A stretch of DNA of 64,000 nt. It comes from Winogradskyella vidalii. GTDB lineage: Bacteria > Bacteroidota > Bacteroidia > Flavobacteriales > Flavobacteriaceae. Shown piece after piece: positions 42,256 through 51,153 of the stretch. Numbering within the stretch: the stretch's first letter is position 1; the number at the start of each line of letters is the position of its first letter. Position numbers and translations under genes: made by a program. The notes under the pieces were generated by a model that worked only from the letters and a program-made list of their open reading frames with translations, had not been told where the DNA came from and ran no database searches. The DNA lies in contig NZ_JABFDG010000002.1 of NCBI RefSeq assembly GCF_013403955.1, positions 62,001 to 126,000 on the forward strand. Direction: 5' to 3'.

Positions 42256-43599
42256 TTATATACCTGTATAATTACTCGGTGTAATAGCCTTTAATTCAGC
42301 TTTAATAGTTTCTGAAACCTCTAAGGTATCAATAAAATCTGAAATAGAATTTTGAGTAATAGCGGTATTAGTTCTTGTTAAACCTTTTAACGCTTCATAA
42401 GGATTTGGGTAACTTTCTCGTCTTAGTATCGTTTGAATCGCTTCCGCTACAACAGCCCAATTATTTTCTAAATCTTGAGCAAATTTCGGTTCATTTAATA
42501 ATAATTTATCTAAACCTTTTAGCGTCGATTTAAATCCAATAATAGTATGCCCAAAAGGTACACCAACATTTCTTAAAACCGTACTATCAGTTAAATCGCG
42601 TTGCAATCTAGAAATTGGCAATTTTGCTGAAAGATGTTCAAAAATAGCATTGGCTATTCCTAAATTACCTTCACTATTTTCAAAATCAATAGGATTTACT
42701 TTATGAGGCATTGCAGAACTTCCAACTTCACCAGCTTTAATTTTTTGCTTAAAATAATCCATTGATACGTAAGTCCAGATATCGCGATCTAAATCTATAA
42801 TAATGGTGTTTATTCGTTTTAAACCGTCAAATAATGCTGCTGCATGATCGTAATGTTCAATTTGAGTTGTTGGAAACGAATGCTGTAAACCTAATTTTTC
42901 TTGAACGAATTTTGTTCCAAAAGCCTTCCAATCGATATTAGGGTAAGCCACTTTGTGAGCATTATAATTCCCCGTTGCACCACCAAATTTCGCAGCACTT
43001 GGCACATCATTTAACAACTTAAATTGTTCTTTTAAACGTGTCGCAAAAACTGCAATCTCTTTTCCTAAACGTGTAGGTGAAGCTGGCTGACCATGCGTTC
43101 TTGCTAACATTGGAATAGCAGCCCAATCATTTGCTAAGGTTTCAATTTTTTCTAAAAGTGTAGTATATTCAGGAAGATAAACAGCGTTCATAGCATCCTT
43201 AATACTCAATGGTACTGCTGTATTATTGATATCCTGAGAGGTCAATCCAAAATGGATAAACTCTTTATAAGCTGATAATTCTAAAGCGTCAAACTTATCT
43301 TTTATAAAGTATTCAACCGCTTTAACATCGTGATTGGTTACTTTTTCGATATCTTTTATTGCTGTTGCATCTTCAGCTGTAAAATTTTTGTAGATGCCTC
43401 TTAAGTCTTCAAAAATAGAAGGCGACACAGCTTCTAATTGCGGTAATGGTAATTCACAAAGTGCAATAAAGTATTCAATTTCTACTAAGACACGATATTT
43501 TATCAGTGCTTCTTCAGAAAAATAATCCTTTAATTTTTCGACTTTAGATCGGTATCGACCATCAATTGGTGAGATTGCATTAAGAGGTGAAAGTGCCAT
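42256..43599 (-). CDS. purB: Adenylosuccinate lyase
   Basis: 447 residues, full length. Cleaves adenylosuccinate to AMP and fumarate and SAICAR to AICAR in purine synthesis. Signatures: N-terminal SPIDGRYRSKVEKL, FIHFGLTSQDINNTA, ARTHGQPASPTRLG (catalytic His), and the lyase signature loop GSSAMPHKVNPIDFENSEGN with catalytic serine. Cytosolic homotetramer. This is the authentic lyase in the window; the gene at 33947 is not. Confidence 0.96.
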   Translation of the reverse strand: MALSPLNAISPIDGRYRSKVEKLKDYFSEEALIKYRVLVEIEYFIALCELPLPQLEAVSPSIFEDLRGIYKNFTAEDATAIKDIEKVTNHDVKAVEYFIKDKFDALELSAYKEFIHFGLTSQDINNTAVPLSIKDAMNAVYLPEYTTLLEKIETLANDWAAIPMLARTHGQPASPTRLGKEIAVFATRLKEQFKLLNDVPSAAKFGGATGNYNAHKVAYPNIDWKAFGTKFVQEKLGLQHSFPTTQIEHYDHAAALFDGLKRINTIIIDLDRDIWTYVSMDYFKQKIKAGEVGSSAMPHKVNPIDFENSEGNLGIANAIFEHLSAKLPISRLQRDLTDSTVLRNVGVPFGHTIIGFKSTLKGLDKLLLNEPKFAQDLENNWAVVAEAIQTILRRESYPNPYEALKGLTRTNTAITQNSISDFIDTLEVSETIKAELKAITPSNYTGI

Positions 43600-43636
43600 T
43601 TATCTTGCTTTTTTTGAAGCATCAAATATAGTAATA

Positions 43637-43675
43637 AGTTCAGAGTTTTTAGTCATCAGTTCAGAGTTTTTAGTC
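43637..43675. repeat. 18-base direct repeat, two copies
   Basis: AGTTCAGAGTTTTTAGTC occurs at 43637-43654 and 43658-43675 with a 3-base spacer, giving a 21-base period. It is in the gap between divergent purB and rmuC. Confidence 0.9.
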
Positions 43676-43817
43676 GGTACTTTATTACCAAGTATTTAAT
43701 ATAAAAAAGTGTTGTTGAAGCAGAATTATAGTCCTAATATTTTTAGTTTCTATTATTAGATATTCAAATTTTTATTGGCTACATTTTTAGAAGACGTCTA
43801 GATTTAAGCTAAAAATG

Positions 43818-43825
43818 TATCTTTG
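43818..43825 (+). promoter_or_regulatory. Promoter -7 box of rmuC
   Basis: TATCTTTG, ending 20 bases before ATG 43846. No TTG at the ideal distance. Confidence 0.55.
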
Positions 43826-43845
43826 ATAAATTTCAATTTCCAACT

Positions 43846-45237
43846 ATGACCGACACCATAATACTTTTTATAGCTAGCCTTATTTCCGCTGGTATTGGTG
43901 CCTTAATTGGCTTTAAGTTTTCGCAAGTCAATACTAAAAGTCACTCAAGCACATTAGAAGAGCGCAATGCTAATTTACAACAACAAATTAATGCGATAAA
44001 GGAATTCACTGCATCTGAAAAGCAAAAACAAGAACAGTATTTTTCGGATCATGTTGCGGAATTAAAAGCCAGCATTTCTAAAATTGAAACTGAACGCGAA
44101 GCGATAAGAAGAGAAAAAGACTTTTTAAATACAGAACTATCAAGACGTAATTCTGAATATGAAAACCTTCAAAAATCAAATCTTAAACGCGATGAGGAGT
44201 TAACGCTACAACAAGAACAATTACGTAAGGATTTTGAATTGATGGCTTCTAAAATATTAGATGAAAAGTCAGAGAAATTTACGCTTCAGAATAAAGAAAA
44301 CATAAAAAACATTCTAAATCCACTTGAAGAAAAAATAAAAACCTTCGAGAAAAAAGTTGAAGACACACAAAAAGAAAGCATCAGTATGCATTCGGCTTTA
44401 AAAGAGCAATTATTAGGCTTAAAAGATTTGAATCAAATTATGGCGAAAGAAGCCACAAATCTTACTAGAGCTTTAAAAGGCGATAGTAAGACTCAAGGGA
44501 ATTGGGGTGAATTGGTTTTAGAACGTGTATTAGAAAAATCGGGATTAGAAAAAGACCGTGAATATTTTGTACAACAGCATTTTCAACGCGAGGATGGCTC
44601 ACGTGTATTGCCAGATGTGGTGTTACACCTTCCGGATTCTAAAAAGATGATTATTGATTCTAAAGTTTCCCTCACGGCTTATGAACAGTTTGTAAATGCT
44701 GAAGATGAGGAACGTCCTTTATTTTTAAAAGCACATGTTAATTCTATAAAAAAACATGTGGATCAATTATCGGCTAAGAATTATCAGGATTTGTACGATA
44801 TTGAATCGCCAGATTTTGTATTGATGTTTATTCCTATTGAACCCGCTTTTGCTGTGGCTATTAACGAAGATAATTCACTTTACAATAAAGCGTTTGAACA
44901 GAATATTGTTATCGTTACACCTTCTACTCTACTGGCAACTTTACGCACTATTGACTCTATGTGGAATAACGAAAAACAACAACAAAATGCTTTAGAAATC
45001 GCCAAACAAGCTGGAGCACTTTACGATAAGTTTGAAGGCTTAGTGACCGACTTAACTGGTGTTGGCAAAAAGATAGATGCTGCTAAAAGTGATTATTCAT
45101 CGGCTATGAATAAACTGGTTGATGGTCGTGGTAATCTTATTTCGCGAGTTGAAAAGCTTAAAAAAATGGGTGCTAAAGCCAAGAAAACACTTCCCGAAAG
45201 CATTATTAAGCGTGCTCAAGAAGATGATTCTGAATAA
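43846..45237 (+). CDS. rmuC: DNA recombination protein RmuC homologue
   Basis: 463 residues. An N-terminal membrane helix (about 4-24), a long coiled coil (about 30-190) and the RmuC nuclease-like domain (about 195-430) with GNWGELVLERVLEKSGLEKDREYFVQ, LPDVVLHLPDSKKMIIDSKVSL and YDIESPDFVLMFIPIEPAF. RmuC limits inversions at short inverted repeats and is related to restriction-endonuclease-fold proteins. The PD-(D/E)xK-like core residues (Asp of LPDVV, DSK) are present. Monocistronic. Confidence 0.92.
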   Translation: MTDTIILFIASLISAGIGALIGFKFSQVNTKSHSSTLEERNANLQQQINAIKEFTASEKQKQEQYFSDHVAELKASISKIETEREAIRREKDFLNTELSRRNSEYENLQKSNLKRDEELTLQQEQLRKDFELMASKILDEKSEKFTLQNKENIKNILNPLEEKIKTFEKKVEDTQKESISMHSALKEQLLGLKDLNQIMAKEATNLTRALKGDSKTQGNWGELVLERVLEKSGLEKDREYFVQQHFQREDGSRVLPDVVLHLPDSKKMIIDSKVSLTAYEQFVNAEDEERPLFLKAHVNSIKKHVDQLSAKNYQDLYDIESPDFVLMFIPIEPAFAVAINEDNSLYNKAFEQNIVIVTPSTLLATLRTIDSMWNNEKQQQNALEIAKQAGALYDKFEGLVTDLTGVGKKIDAAKSDYSSAMNKLVDGRGNLISRVEKLKKMGAKAKKTLPESIIKRAQEDDSE

Positions 45238-45240
45238 ATT

Positions 45241-45314
45241 ATCACGTTTACAGGTGATATATTTAAATATCACGTAAAAAAGTGATATATTTGATTATCG
45301 CTAAATTACGTGAT
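45241..45314 (+). promoter_or_regulatory. Cluster of ATCAC/GTGAT half-sites over the SatD-like gene promoter
   Basis: Five half-sites lie in 74 bases: ATCAC 45241, GTGATAT 45254-45260, ATATCAC 45267-45273, GTGATATAT 45282-45290 and GTGAT near 45310. The middle pair forms an inverted repeat around ATTTAA. The -7 box TATATTTG (45286-45293) overlaps the fourth site, so binding there would block the promoter. Confidence 0.65.
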
Positions 45315-45316
45315 AA

Positions 45317-45934
45317 ATGAAAACAAGTATAATTACAGGAGATATCATTAAATCTAGAACACAATTAGACAATGAATTGTGGTTAACGACCTTAAAAGAA
45401 GCCTTGTCTTATTTAAGTGTAGATGCTCAATATTGGGATATATATCGTGGTGATAGTTTTCAAATAGAGTTAAAAGATGTATTTTCAGGTTTTATTGCAG
45501 CCGTTTATATTAAAGCTTGCATAAAATCTTTATCGGGCTTAGATGTTAGATTGGCTATTGGTTTAGGAGAAAAAACTTATAAAGGTGATAGTGTTAGTGA
45601 ATCTTCTGGTGAGGCCTACATTAACTCTGGCGAAACCTTAGAAATGCTAAAAAAAGACAAACAAAATTTAAGAATAAAAACCAATAATTTACAGATTAAT
45701 AAAGAGCTTAATTTATATTTTAAATTGGCGTTAATCGCTATGGATCGATGGACAATCAATTCTGCTGAAATTGTTAAATTAAGTATCGAGCAGCCCAATG
45801 CTTTACAGAGTGAACTAGGTAAAATTATAGGTATTAACCAAAATGCTATAAGCACAAGACAAAAACGGGCGTACTTAGATGAAATATTAGAATTAGATGT
45901 TCTTTACAGAGAAAAAATAGCCACAATAGTATGA
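45317..45934 (+). CDS. SatD-like protein, candidate autoregulator
   Basis: 205 residues. The N-terminal part (ITGDIIKSRTQL, YRGDSFQIELKDV, LDVRLAIGLGEKTYKG) matches the SatD-like family, a nucleotidyl-cyclase-like fold with a G/D-rich first strand. The C-terminus (about 155-205; ELGKIIGINQNAISTRQKRAYLDEIL) has helix-turn-helix character. Repeated GTGAT/ATCAC half-sites over its promoter suggest it regulates itself. It overlaps the DUF3307 gene by 4 bases, a pairing I recall in many Bacteroidota. Confidence 0.78.
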   Translation: MKTSIITGDIIKSRTQLDNELWLTTLKEALSYLSVDAQYWDIYRGDSFQIELKDVFSGFIAAVYIKACIKSLSGLDVRLAIGLGEKTYKGDSVSESSGEAYINSGETLEMLKKDKQNLRIKTNNLQINKELNLYFKLALIAMDRWTINSAEIVKLSIEQPNALQSELGKIIGINQNAISTRQKRAYLDEILELDVLYREKIATIV

Positions 45935-46647
45935 TTCTTATAATTTTAAAACTCGTTTTAGCCCACCTTATTGGCGACTTCTTTTTACAACCTAACCAAT
46001 GGGTTAAGCACAAAGAGAAAAAGAAACTGAAATCGGTTTGGCTTTACGTGCATGTTGCTGTGCACTTGGCTTTGATGTTATTGTTGGTATGGGACCTGAC
46101 TTATACAGCATTAATTTTAAGTGTGGGCGGCGCTCATCTAATAATCGATGCTTTAAAACTTAGCTTTCAGCGTAAAAAAATAAAACGCTACTTGTTTTTT
46201 ATTGATCAACTCTTACACCTTGGAGCTATAATAGGATTAACCTTATTGCTTTATAGTAGTGCATTTGAATTTCAGATTAATTGGGATGCCAAATCACTGT
46301 TATTAGTGACTTGCCTGCTATTTTTAAGCACTCCTACAGCCATTATAATGAAAGTTATTTTCTCTAAATGGAACATTTCAAAACTTACTAAAGGTAATGA
46401 ATCTCTAAAAGATGCCGGAAAATATATTGGTATTTTAGAGCGCCTTTTGGTCTTTATATTTATAGTGGTAGGCCATTGGGAAGCCGTTGGCTTTTTAATC
46501 ACTGCAAAATCTGTATTTAGATTTGGGGATCTTACAGCATCTAAAGAAAGAAAATTAACAGAATACATTTTAATCGGCACACTTATTAGCTTCGGAATTG
46601 CTATAATTGTAAGCTTGTTATATTTAAATTTAAAAACCTATGTTTAA
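45931..46647 (+). CDS. DUF3307 family membrane protein
   Basis: 238 residues with about seven membrane segments and the DUF3307 start: ILKLVLAHLIGDFFLQPNQWV followed by HVAVHLALMLLLV and AHLIIDALKL. The conserved Asp and His residues in HLIGDF and AHLIIDALK lie within helices. Function unknown. It is coupled to the SatD-like gene by a 4-base overlap and overlaps the thioesterase gene by 8 bases, so all three form one operon. Confidence 0.88.
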   Translation: MILIILKLVLAHLIGDFFLQPNQWVKHKEKKKLKSVWLYVHVAVHLALMLLLVWDLTYTALILSVGGAHLIIDALKLSFQRKKIKRYLFFIDQLLHLGAIIGLTLLLYSSAFEFQINWDAKSLLLVTCLLFLSTPTAIIMKVIFSKWNISKLTKGNESLKDAGKYIGILERLLVFIFIVVGHWEAVGFLITAKSVFRFGDLTASKERKLTEYILIGTLISFGIAIIVSLLYLNLKTYV

Positions 46648-47179
46648 ATCAATAAAAGAATCTAAAATTGAAATTTCAGAGTTAATGCTGCCCTCTAACA
46701 CCAATTTTGGTGGCAAAATTCACGGTGGTTATATCTTAAGTTTAATGGACCAGATTGCTTTTGCCTGTGCTTCAAAACACTCTAGAAGCTACTGTGTTAC
46801 CGCTTCTGTTGATAAAGTAAATTTCTTGAAACCTATTGAAGTTGGCGAATTAGTAACCATGAAAGCTTCAATAAACTATGTTGGAAAATCATCAATGGTT
46901 GTTGGGATAAGAGTAGAAGCTGAAAACATTAGAACAGGAAAAGTTAAACATTGTAACTCGTCTTACTTTACGATGGTTGCTGTAAACGAAGAAGGAAAAA
47001 CAGAGTCTGTACCTGGACTTATAATAAGCACTAAACTTGAAGCAAAACGCTTTATAAGAGCTATAAAACGACGTGAAGATGACATGAAAAAAGATGAATA
47101 CCTTAATCAAATCTATAAAAATGTCGATAATTATTTAGACCTACTTAAGGACTATAGAGTTAAGATTGAACTAAAATAA
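46640..47179 (+). CDS. Acyl-CoA thioesterase (hotdog fold)
   Basis: 179 residues, single hotdog domain of the YciA/BACH type: the loop NTNFGGKIHGGYILSLMDQIAFACASKHS with the catalytic Asp region, VDKVNFLKPIEVGELVTMKA and VGIRVEAENIRTGKVKHCNSSYFTMVAV. It hydrolyses acyl-CoA in the cytosol. The C-terminal extension of about 45 residues is helical and highly charged. It overlaps DUF3307 by 8 bases. Confidence 0.9.
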   Translation: MFKSIKESKIEISELMLPSNTNFGGKIHGGYILSLMDQIAFACASKHSRSYCVTASVDKVNFLKPIEVGELVTMKASINYVGKSSMVVGIRVEAENIRTGKVKHCNSSYFTMVAVNEEGKTESVPGLIISTKLEAKRFIRAIKRREDDMKKDEYLNQIYKNVDNYLDLLKDYRVKIELK

Positions 47180-47212
47180 AAAAAGCCATTTCCTCGGAAA
47201 TGACTTTTTTAT
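47178..47212 (+). terminator. Bidirectional terminator between convergent genes
   Basis: CATTTCC pairs with GGAAATG around a 2-base loop (47087-type short loop at 47194-47195), with outer AAAAG/CTTTT pairs and T runs on both strands. It serves the thioesterase operon and the T9SS-tagged gene. Confidence 0.9.
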
Positions 47213-47230
47213 ATATTGTTATAATATCTT

Positions 47231-47647
47231 TTATTGTTTTATAAATCGCTTAGTCTGCGATTCCTTTTCATTAGAAACCTTAACGAGATATACTCCTGTT
47301 TTCCAATTAGATACATCTACTGAAGCTTCCAATTGTGTGATTGTACTTTTATGAATGCGCTTTCCTAAAACATCATATACTTCAAGTATGGTATTTTTAG
47401 AAGTCTTAAGTAATTTAATGTTCAACTTATTTGAAGAAGGATTTGGTGAAATCTTGAAACTTCTATCCTGAAATAAGTCATTTTTTATTTCTATACCTAA
47501 TAAAGACGATACTGCATTATGTTCAAAACTATGCACATATTCAGAGTTGTTAATAGGTGTAACAGTATCATTTTGATATCCTAATGCATAAGCATGCATA
47601 GCACCAAATGTAACAGTTAGTATAAAAGTGAGTAATATTTTTTTCAT
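47231..47647 (-). CDS. Small T9SS type A sorting-domain protein
   Basis: 138 residues. Signal peptide (MKKILLTFILTVTFGAMHAYA), about 40 residues of nondescript linker, and a type A C-terminal sorting domain (about 62-138; FKISPNPSSNKLNIKLLK, LEVYDVLGKRIHKSTI, VSNWKTGVYLVKVSNEKESQTKRFIKQ). The sorting domain directs export through the type IX secretion system. Almost no cargo remains between signal and sorting domain, which is unusual. Confidence 0.88.
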   Translation of the reverse strand: MKKILLTFILTVTFGAMHAYALGYQNDTVTPINNSEYVHSFEHNAVSSLLGIEIKNDLFQDRSFKISPNPSSNKLNIKLLKTSKNTILEVYDVLGKRIHKSTITQLEASVDVSNWKTGVYLVKVSNEKESQTKRFIKQ

Positions 47648-47769
47648 ATAATTGGGGTATTCTTATAGCTAAGTTAGTAATTATTAATGAATAACACTAT
47701 ACACTTTATCGAAAACTATGCCAATTTTAGCTTATGAATGTTAAAATGATTGCAATTACAATAATAAAT

Positions 47770-47797
47770 AAAGGCTTTATTTTAAAATAAAGCCTTT
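47770..47797 (-). terminator. 28-base perfect palindrome, terminator of carB
   Basis: Arms of 14 bases (AAAGGCTTTATTTT and its complement) meet without a spacer 30 bases past the carB stop. T-rich sequence follows on the minus strand. Confidence 0.85.
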
Positions 47798-47826
47798 AGA
47801 ATTAAATTATAAATTGATTTGAATTA

Positions 47827-50682
47827 TTATTTACTCAAATACATTTTTCGTCTTGCATAAAGATCGTAAAACTGATCATCCTTTAAGCTATCGATAAACA
47901 AAATACTTTCACCTGTACTTTTCATTTCTGGTCCCAGTTTTTTATTCACATTAGGGAATTTGTTAAACGAAAATACGGGTTGCTTTATCGCATAACCTTC
48001 TAATTGTGGATTAAAATCAAAGTCGGTTACTTTTTTCTCACCTAACATTACTTTAGTCGCATAATTTACATAAGGTTCTTTATACGCTTTTGCTATAAAC
48101 GGTACCGTACGTGATGCTCTTGGATTAGCTTCGATGATATAAACAACATCGTCTTTTATAGCAAATTGAATATTAATTAAGCCTACCGTATCTAATGCTC
48201 GTGCTATGGTGTGCGTATGATCTACAATTTGTTGCTTCACTAAATCGCCAAGATTAAATGCTGGTAATAAGGCATTACTATCACCTGAGTGAATTCCACA
48301 AGGCTCAATATGCTCCATAATTCCAATGATATACACATTACCATCGGCATCACAAATAGCATCTGCTTCAGCTTCTATAGCACCATCTAAATAATGATCT
48401 AATAATAATTTATTCCCTGGAATTGATTTTAGTAAATCAATAACATGAGACTCTAATTCTTGTTTATTAATCACAATCTTCATTCCTTGTCCTCCAAGAA
48501 CATAAGAAGGTCTCACTAATATAGGAAAGTCTAGAACATCTGCTATTGCCAAAGCCTCGTCAGCTGATTCAGCAACATCAAACTCTGGGTAAGGAATATT
48601 ATGTTGTTTTAAAATATTTGAAAAACTACCTCTATCTTCAGCTAAATCGAGTGATTTAAAGCTAGTTCCCATAATTTTAACGCCCCATTTTTCTAATTTT
48701 TCAGCCAACTTTAATGCCGTTTGCCCTCCCAATTGAACAATGACACCTTCTGGTTTTTCATGTTGAATAATATCATAGATATGTTCCCAAAACACAGGCT
48801 CAAAATACAATTTGTCTGCAATATCAAAATCAGTAGAAACTGTTTCAGGATTACAATTTATCATGATGGTTTCATAACCACATTCGGCAGCTGCCAAAAC
48901 GCCATGCACACAACAGTAATCGAATTCAATACCTTGACCAATTCTATTAGGACCAGATCCTAAAACAATAATTTTCTTTTTATCAGAAACAACACTTTCA
49001 TTTTGAACAGACACCTCACCTGCTTCTGTTTCTACTTCACTTTCAAACGTTGAATAATAATAAGGTGTTTGGGCTTTAAATTCCGCTGCACAGGTATCAA
49101 CCAGTTTAAACACACGATTAATATTTAGGTCTTTTCGTTTGTTATAAACTTCACTTTCTAGACACCCTAGCATGTGCGCTATTTGGCGATCACCATAACC
49201 TTTTTGTTTGGCTTCAAGTAATAATTCGCGCTCAATACCTTCTATTTTAAAAGTAGAGATTTCTTTTTGAAGTTGAAATAACTCCTCGTATTGCTTTAAA
49301 AACCACATATCAATTTTAGTGATTTCGTGAATACGACTCAAAGGAATTCCTATTGCTATAGCATCATATATTACAAATACACGATCCCAACTTGCGTAGG
49401 TTAATTTTTCTATAATGGTATCATAATCAGTGTAGCCTTTACCATCTGCACCTAAACCATTTCGCTTAATCTCTAAAGATTGTGTGGCCTTGTGTAGTGC
49501 TTCTTGAAAAGAACGACCAATTGACATCACTTCTCCTACAGCTTTCATTTGCAAACCTAACGTACGATCAGAACCTTCGAATTTATCGAAATTCCAACGT
49601 GGAATCTTAACCACAACGTAATCTAATGTCGGTTCAAACAAAGCTGAAGTTGACTTAGTAATTTGATTTTCTAACTCATCTAAATTATACCCAATAGCTA
49701 ATTTGGCAGCAATTTTTGCAATAGGATAACCCGTTGCTTTACTGGCTAAAGCCGAAGAACGCGAAACTCTTGGGTTAATTTCAATAGCAATAATTTCTTC
49801 CTCATCATCTGGACTTACCGCAAATTGCACATTACAACCACCTGCAAAATCACCAATACTTCGCATCATATGGATGGCCATATCTCGCATTTTCTGAAAC
49901 GTTTTATCAGACAATGTCATTGCTGGCGCAAGTGTAATGGAATCACCTGTGTGAATCCCCATTGGATCCATATTTTCGATGGTACAGATAATAACAACGT
50001 TATCATTTTTGTCGCGCAGTAATTCTAATTCGTATTCTTTCCAACCAATTAAAGCCTTGTCAATCATCACCTCATGAATTGGAGATACTTCCAAACCACG
50101 GGTAAGCATTTCATCAAAATCTTCTTCTTTATAAACAAAAGAAGCCCCTTCACCACCTAAGGTATAAGACGCTCTAATCACTAAAGGAAAACCGAATTCT
50201 TGTGCAATTTCTTTTCCTTTTAAGTAAGAGGTTGCTGTGGCCTGAGGTGCCATACCAACACCAATTTTTAACATTAACTCTCTAAATTGCTCACGATCTT
50301 CTGTGATGTTAATGGCGTCAATATCTACACCAATAATATCTACATTAAAATCTTTCCAAATCCCTTTCTCATCTGCTTCAATACAAAGATTTAAAGCTGT
50401 TTGCCCACCCATTGTTGGTAACACAGCATCAATCTGTGGATGTTCCTTTAAAATTTGAACTAACGATTTCGTCGTTAAAGGCAATAAATAAACATGATCC
50501 GCCATGGCTGGATCCGTCATTATTGTCGCAGGATTAGAATTAATAAGAATCGTTTCAATCCCATCTTCTCGTAATGAGCGTAATGCTTGTGAACCTGAGT
50601 AATCAAATTCGCAGGCTTGCCCAATGACAATAGGACCTGAACCGATAAGTAATATAGATTTTATGTTGTTATTTTTTGGCAT
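47827..50682 (-). CDS. carB: Carbamoyl-phosphate synthase large subunit (no C-terminal allosteric domain)
   Basis: 951 residues. Makes carbamoyl phosphate from bicarbonate, ammonia and 2 ATP for arginine and pyrimidines. Two ATP-grasp halves are complete: SILLIGSGPIVIGQACEFDYSG at the N-terminus with PLVIRASYTLGGEG, and KIIVLGSGPNRIGQGIEFDYCCVHG in the second half with PILVRPSYVLGGQGM. E. coli CarB is about 120 residues longer because it carries an MGS-like allosteric domain; here the protein ends shortly after the second synthetase domain (STGESILF...KMYLSK). The carA gene is not adjacent. Good promoter upstream (50710-50739). Confidence 0.96.
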   Translation of the reverse strand: MPKNNNIKSILLIGSGPIVIGQACEFDYSGSQALRSLREDGIETILINSNPATIMTDPAMADHVYLLPLTTKSLVQILKEHPQIDAVLPTMGGQTALNLCIEADEKGIWKDFNVDIIGVDIDAINITEDREQFRELMLKIGVGMAPQATATSYLKGKEIAQEFGFPLVIRASYTLGGEGASFVYKEEDFDEMLTRGLEVSPIHEVMIDKALIGWKEYELELLRDKNDNVVIICTIENMDPMGIHTGDSITLAPAMTLSDKTFQKMRDMAIHMMRSIGDFAGGCNVQFAVSPDDEEEIIAIEINPRVSRSSALASKATGYPIAKIAAKLAIGYNLDELENQITKSTSALFEPTLDYVVVKIPRWNFDKFEGSDRTLGLQMKAVGEVMSIGRSFQEALHKATQSLEIKRNGLGADGKGYTDYDTIIEKLTYASWDRVFVIYDAIAIGIPLSRIHEITKIDMWFLKQYEELFQLQKEISTFKIEGIERELLLEAKQKGYGDRQIAHMLGCLESEVYNKRKDLNINRVFKLVDTCAAEFKAQTPYYYSTFESEVETEAGEVSVQNESVVSDKKKIIVLGSGPNRIGQGIEFDYCCVHGVLAAAECGYETIMINCNPETVSTDFDIADKLYFEPVFWEHIYDIIQHEKPEGVIVQLGGQTALKLAEKLEKWGVKIMGTSFKSLDLAEDRGSFSNILKQHNIPYPEFDVAESADEALAIADVLDFPILVRPSYVLGGQGMKIVINKQELESHVIDLLKSIPGNKLLLDHYLDGAIEAEADAICDADGNVYIIGIMEHIEPCGIHSGDSNALLPAFNLGDLVKQQIVDHTHTIARALDTVGLINIQFAIKDDVVYIIEANPRASRTVPFIAKAYKEPYVNYATKVMLGEKKVTDFDFNPQLEGYAIKQPVFSFNKFPNVNKKLGPEMKSTGESILFIDSLKDDQFYDLYARRKMYLSK

Positions 50683-50709
50683 AATAAAACGTTGTGTTTA
50701 ATAATATAG

Positions 50710-50739
50710 CAAATTTACTTTATTGATTTGGCTGTGCAA
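50710..50739 (-). promoter_or_regulatory. Consensus promoter of carB
   Basis: Read on the minus strand: TTG (50739-50737), 19 bases, TAAATTTG (50717-50710). Transcription should begin near 50706, about 24 bases before the start codon. Confidence 0.8.
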
Positions 50740-50760
50740 AAATAGGTAACTATTGGATAT

Positions 50761-50793
50761 AAAAAAAGACGTTACACCTAAGTAACGCCTTTA
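50761..50793 (-). terminator. Intrinsic terminator of rpmH
   Basis: CGTTAC pairs with GTAACG around ACCTAA, followed on the minus strand by a run of seven Ts (complement of 50761-50767). Confidence 0.88.
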
Positions 50794-50815
50794 ATATATT
50801 AACAATTGTTAATCA

Positions 50816-50977
50816 TTATTTTTTATGTTTTGCTTCTGTAGAAACAGACAATTTCTTTCTTCCTTTAGCTCTTCTACGTGCTAAAACTTTTCTTCCGTTA
50901 ACAGAAGCCATTCTTTCTCTGAAACCGTGTTTGTTTCTTCTCTTTCTTTTTGACGGTTGAAACGTTCTTTTTGGCAT
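50816..50977 (-). CDS. rpmH: 50S ribosomal protein L34
   Basis: 53 residues: [19 protein letters not shown], then [25 protein letters not shown]34 is a basic component of the large ribosomal subunit and its sequence is unmistakable. The C-terminal STEAKHKK extension is typical of Bacteroidota. It is expressed from its own strong promoter and stops at its own terminator; rnpA and dnaA do not follow, unlike in many bacteria. Confidence 0.98.
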   Translation of the reverse strand: MPKRTFQPSKRKRRNKHGFRERMASVNGRKVLARRRAKGRKKLSVSTEAKHKK

Positions 50978-51043
50978 GTCGTGTATTTTTTAAAAAACTA
51001 ATATTCTTTTTATATAAGTTATGAGCTATCTCAAAACTGCGTG

Positions 51044-51073
51044 CAAATATACAACAAGTTTTTACTTTAGCAA
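51044..51073 (-). promoter_or_regulatory. Consensus promoter of rpmH
   Basis: Minus strand: TTG (51073-51071), 19 bases, TATATTTG (51051-51044). This gives a leader of about 63 bases before rpmH. Confidence 0.82.
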
Positions 51074-51121
51074 ATAGCAAAAAGATTTTTTTTGAATAGA
51101 TTTTAAACTCTTTGTTTTTAT

Positions 51122-51129
51122 TATCTTTG
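51122..51129 (+). promoter_or_regulatory. Promoter -7 box of the TPR membrane protein gene
   Basis: TATCTTTG ends 25 bases before ATG 51154. Confidence 0.55.
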
Positions 51130-51153
51130 CGCTCTGCTAAAACACACATAAAT

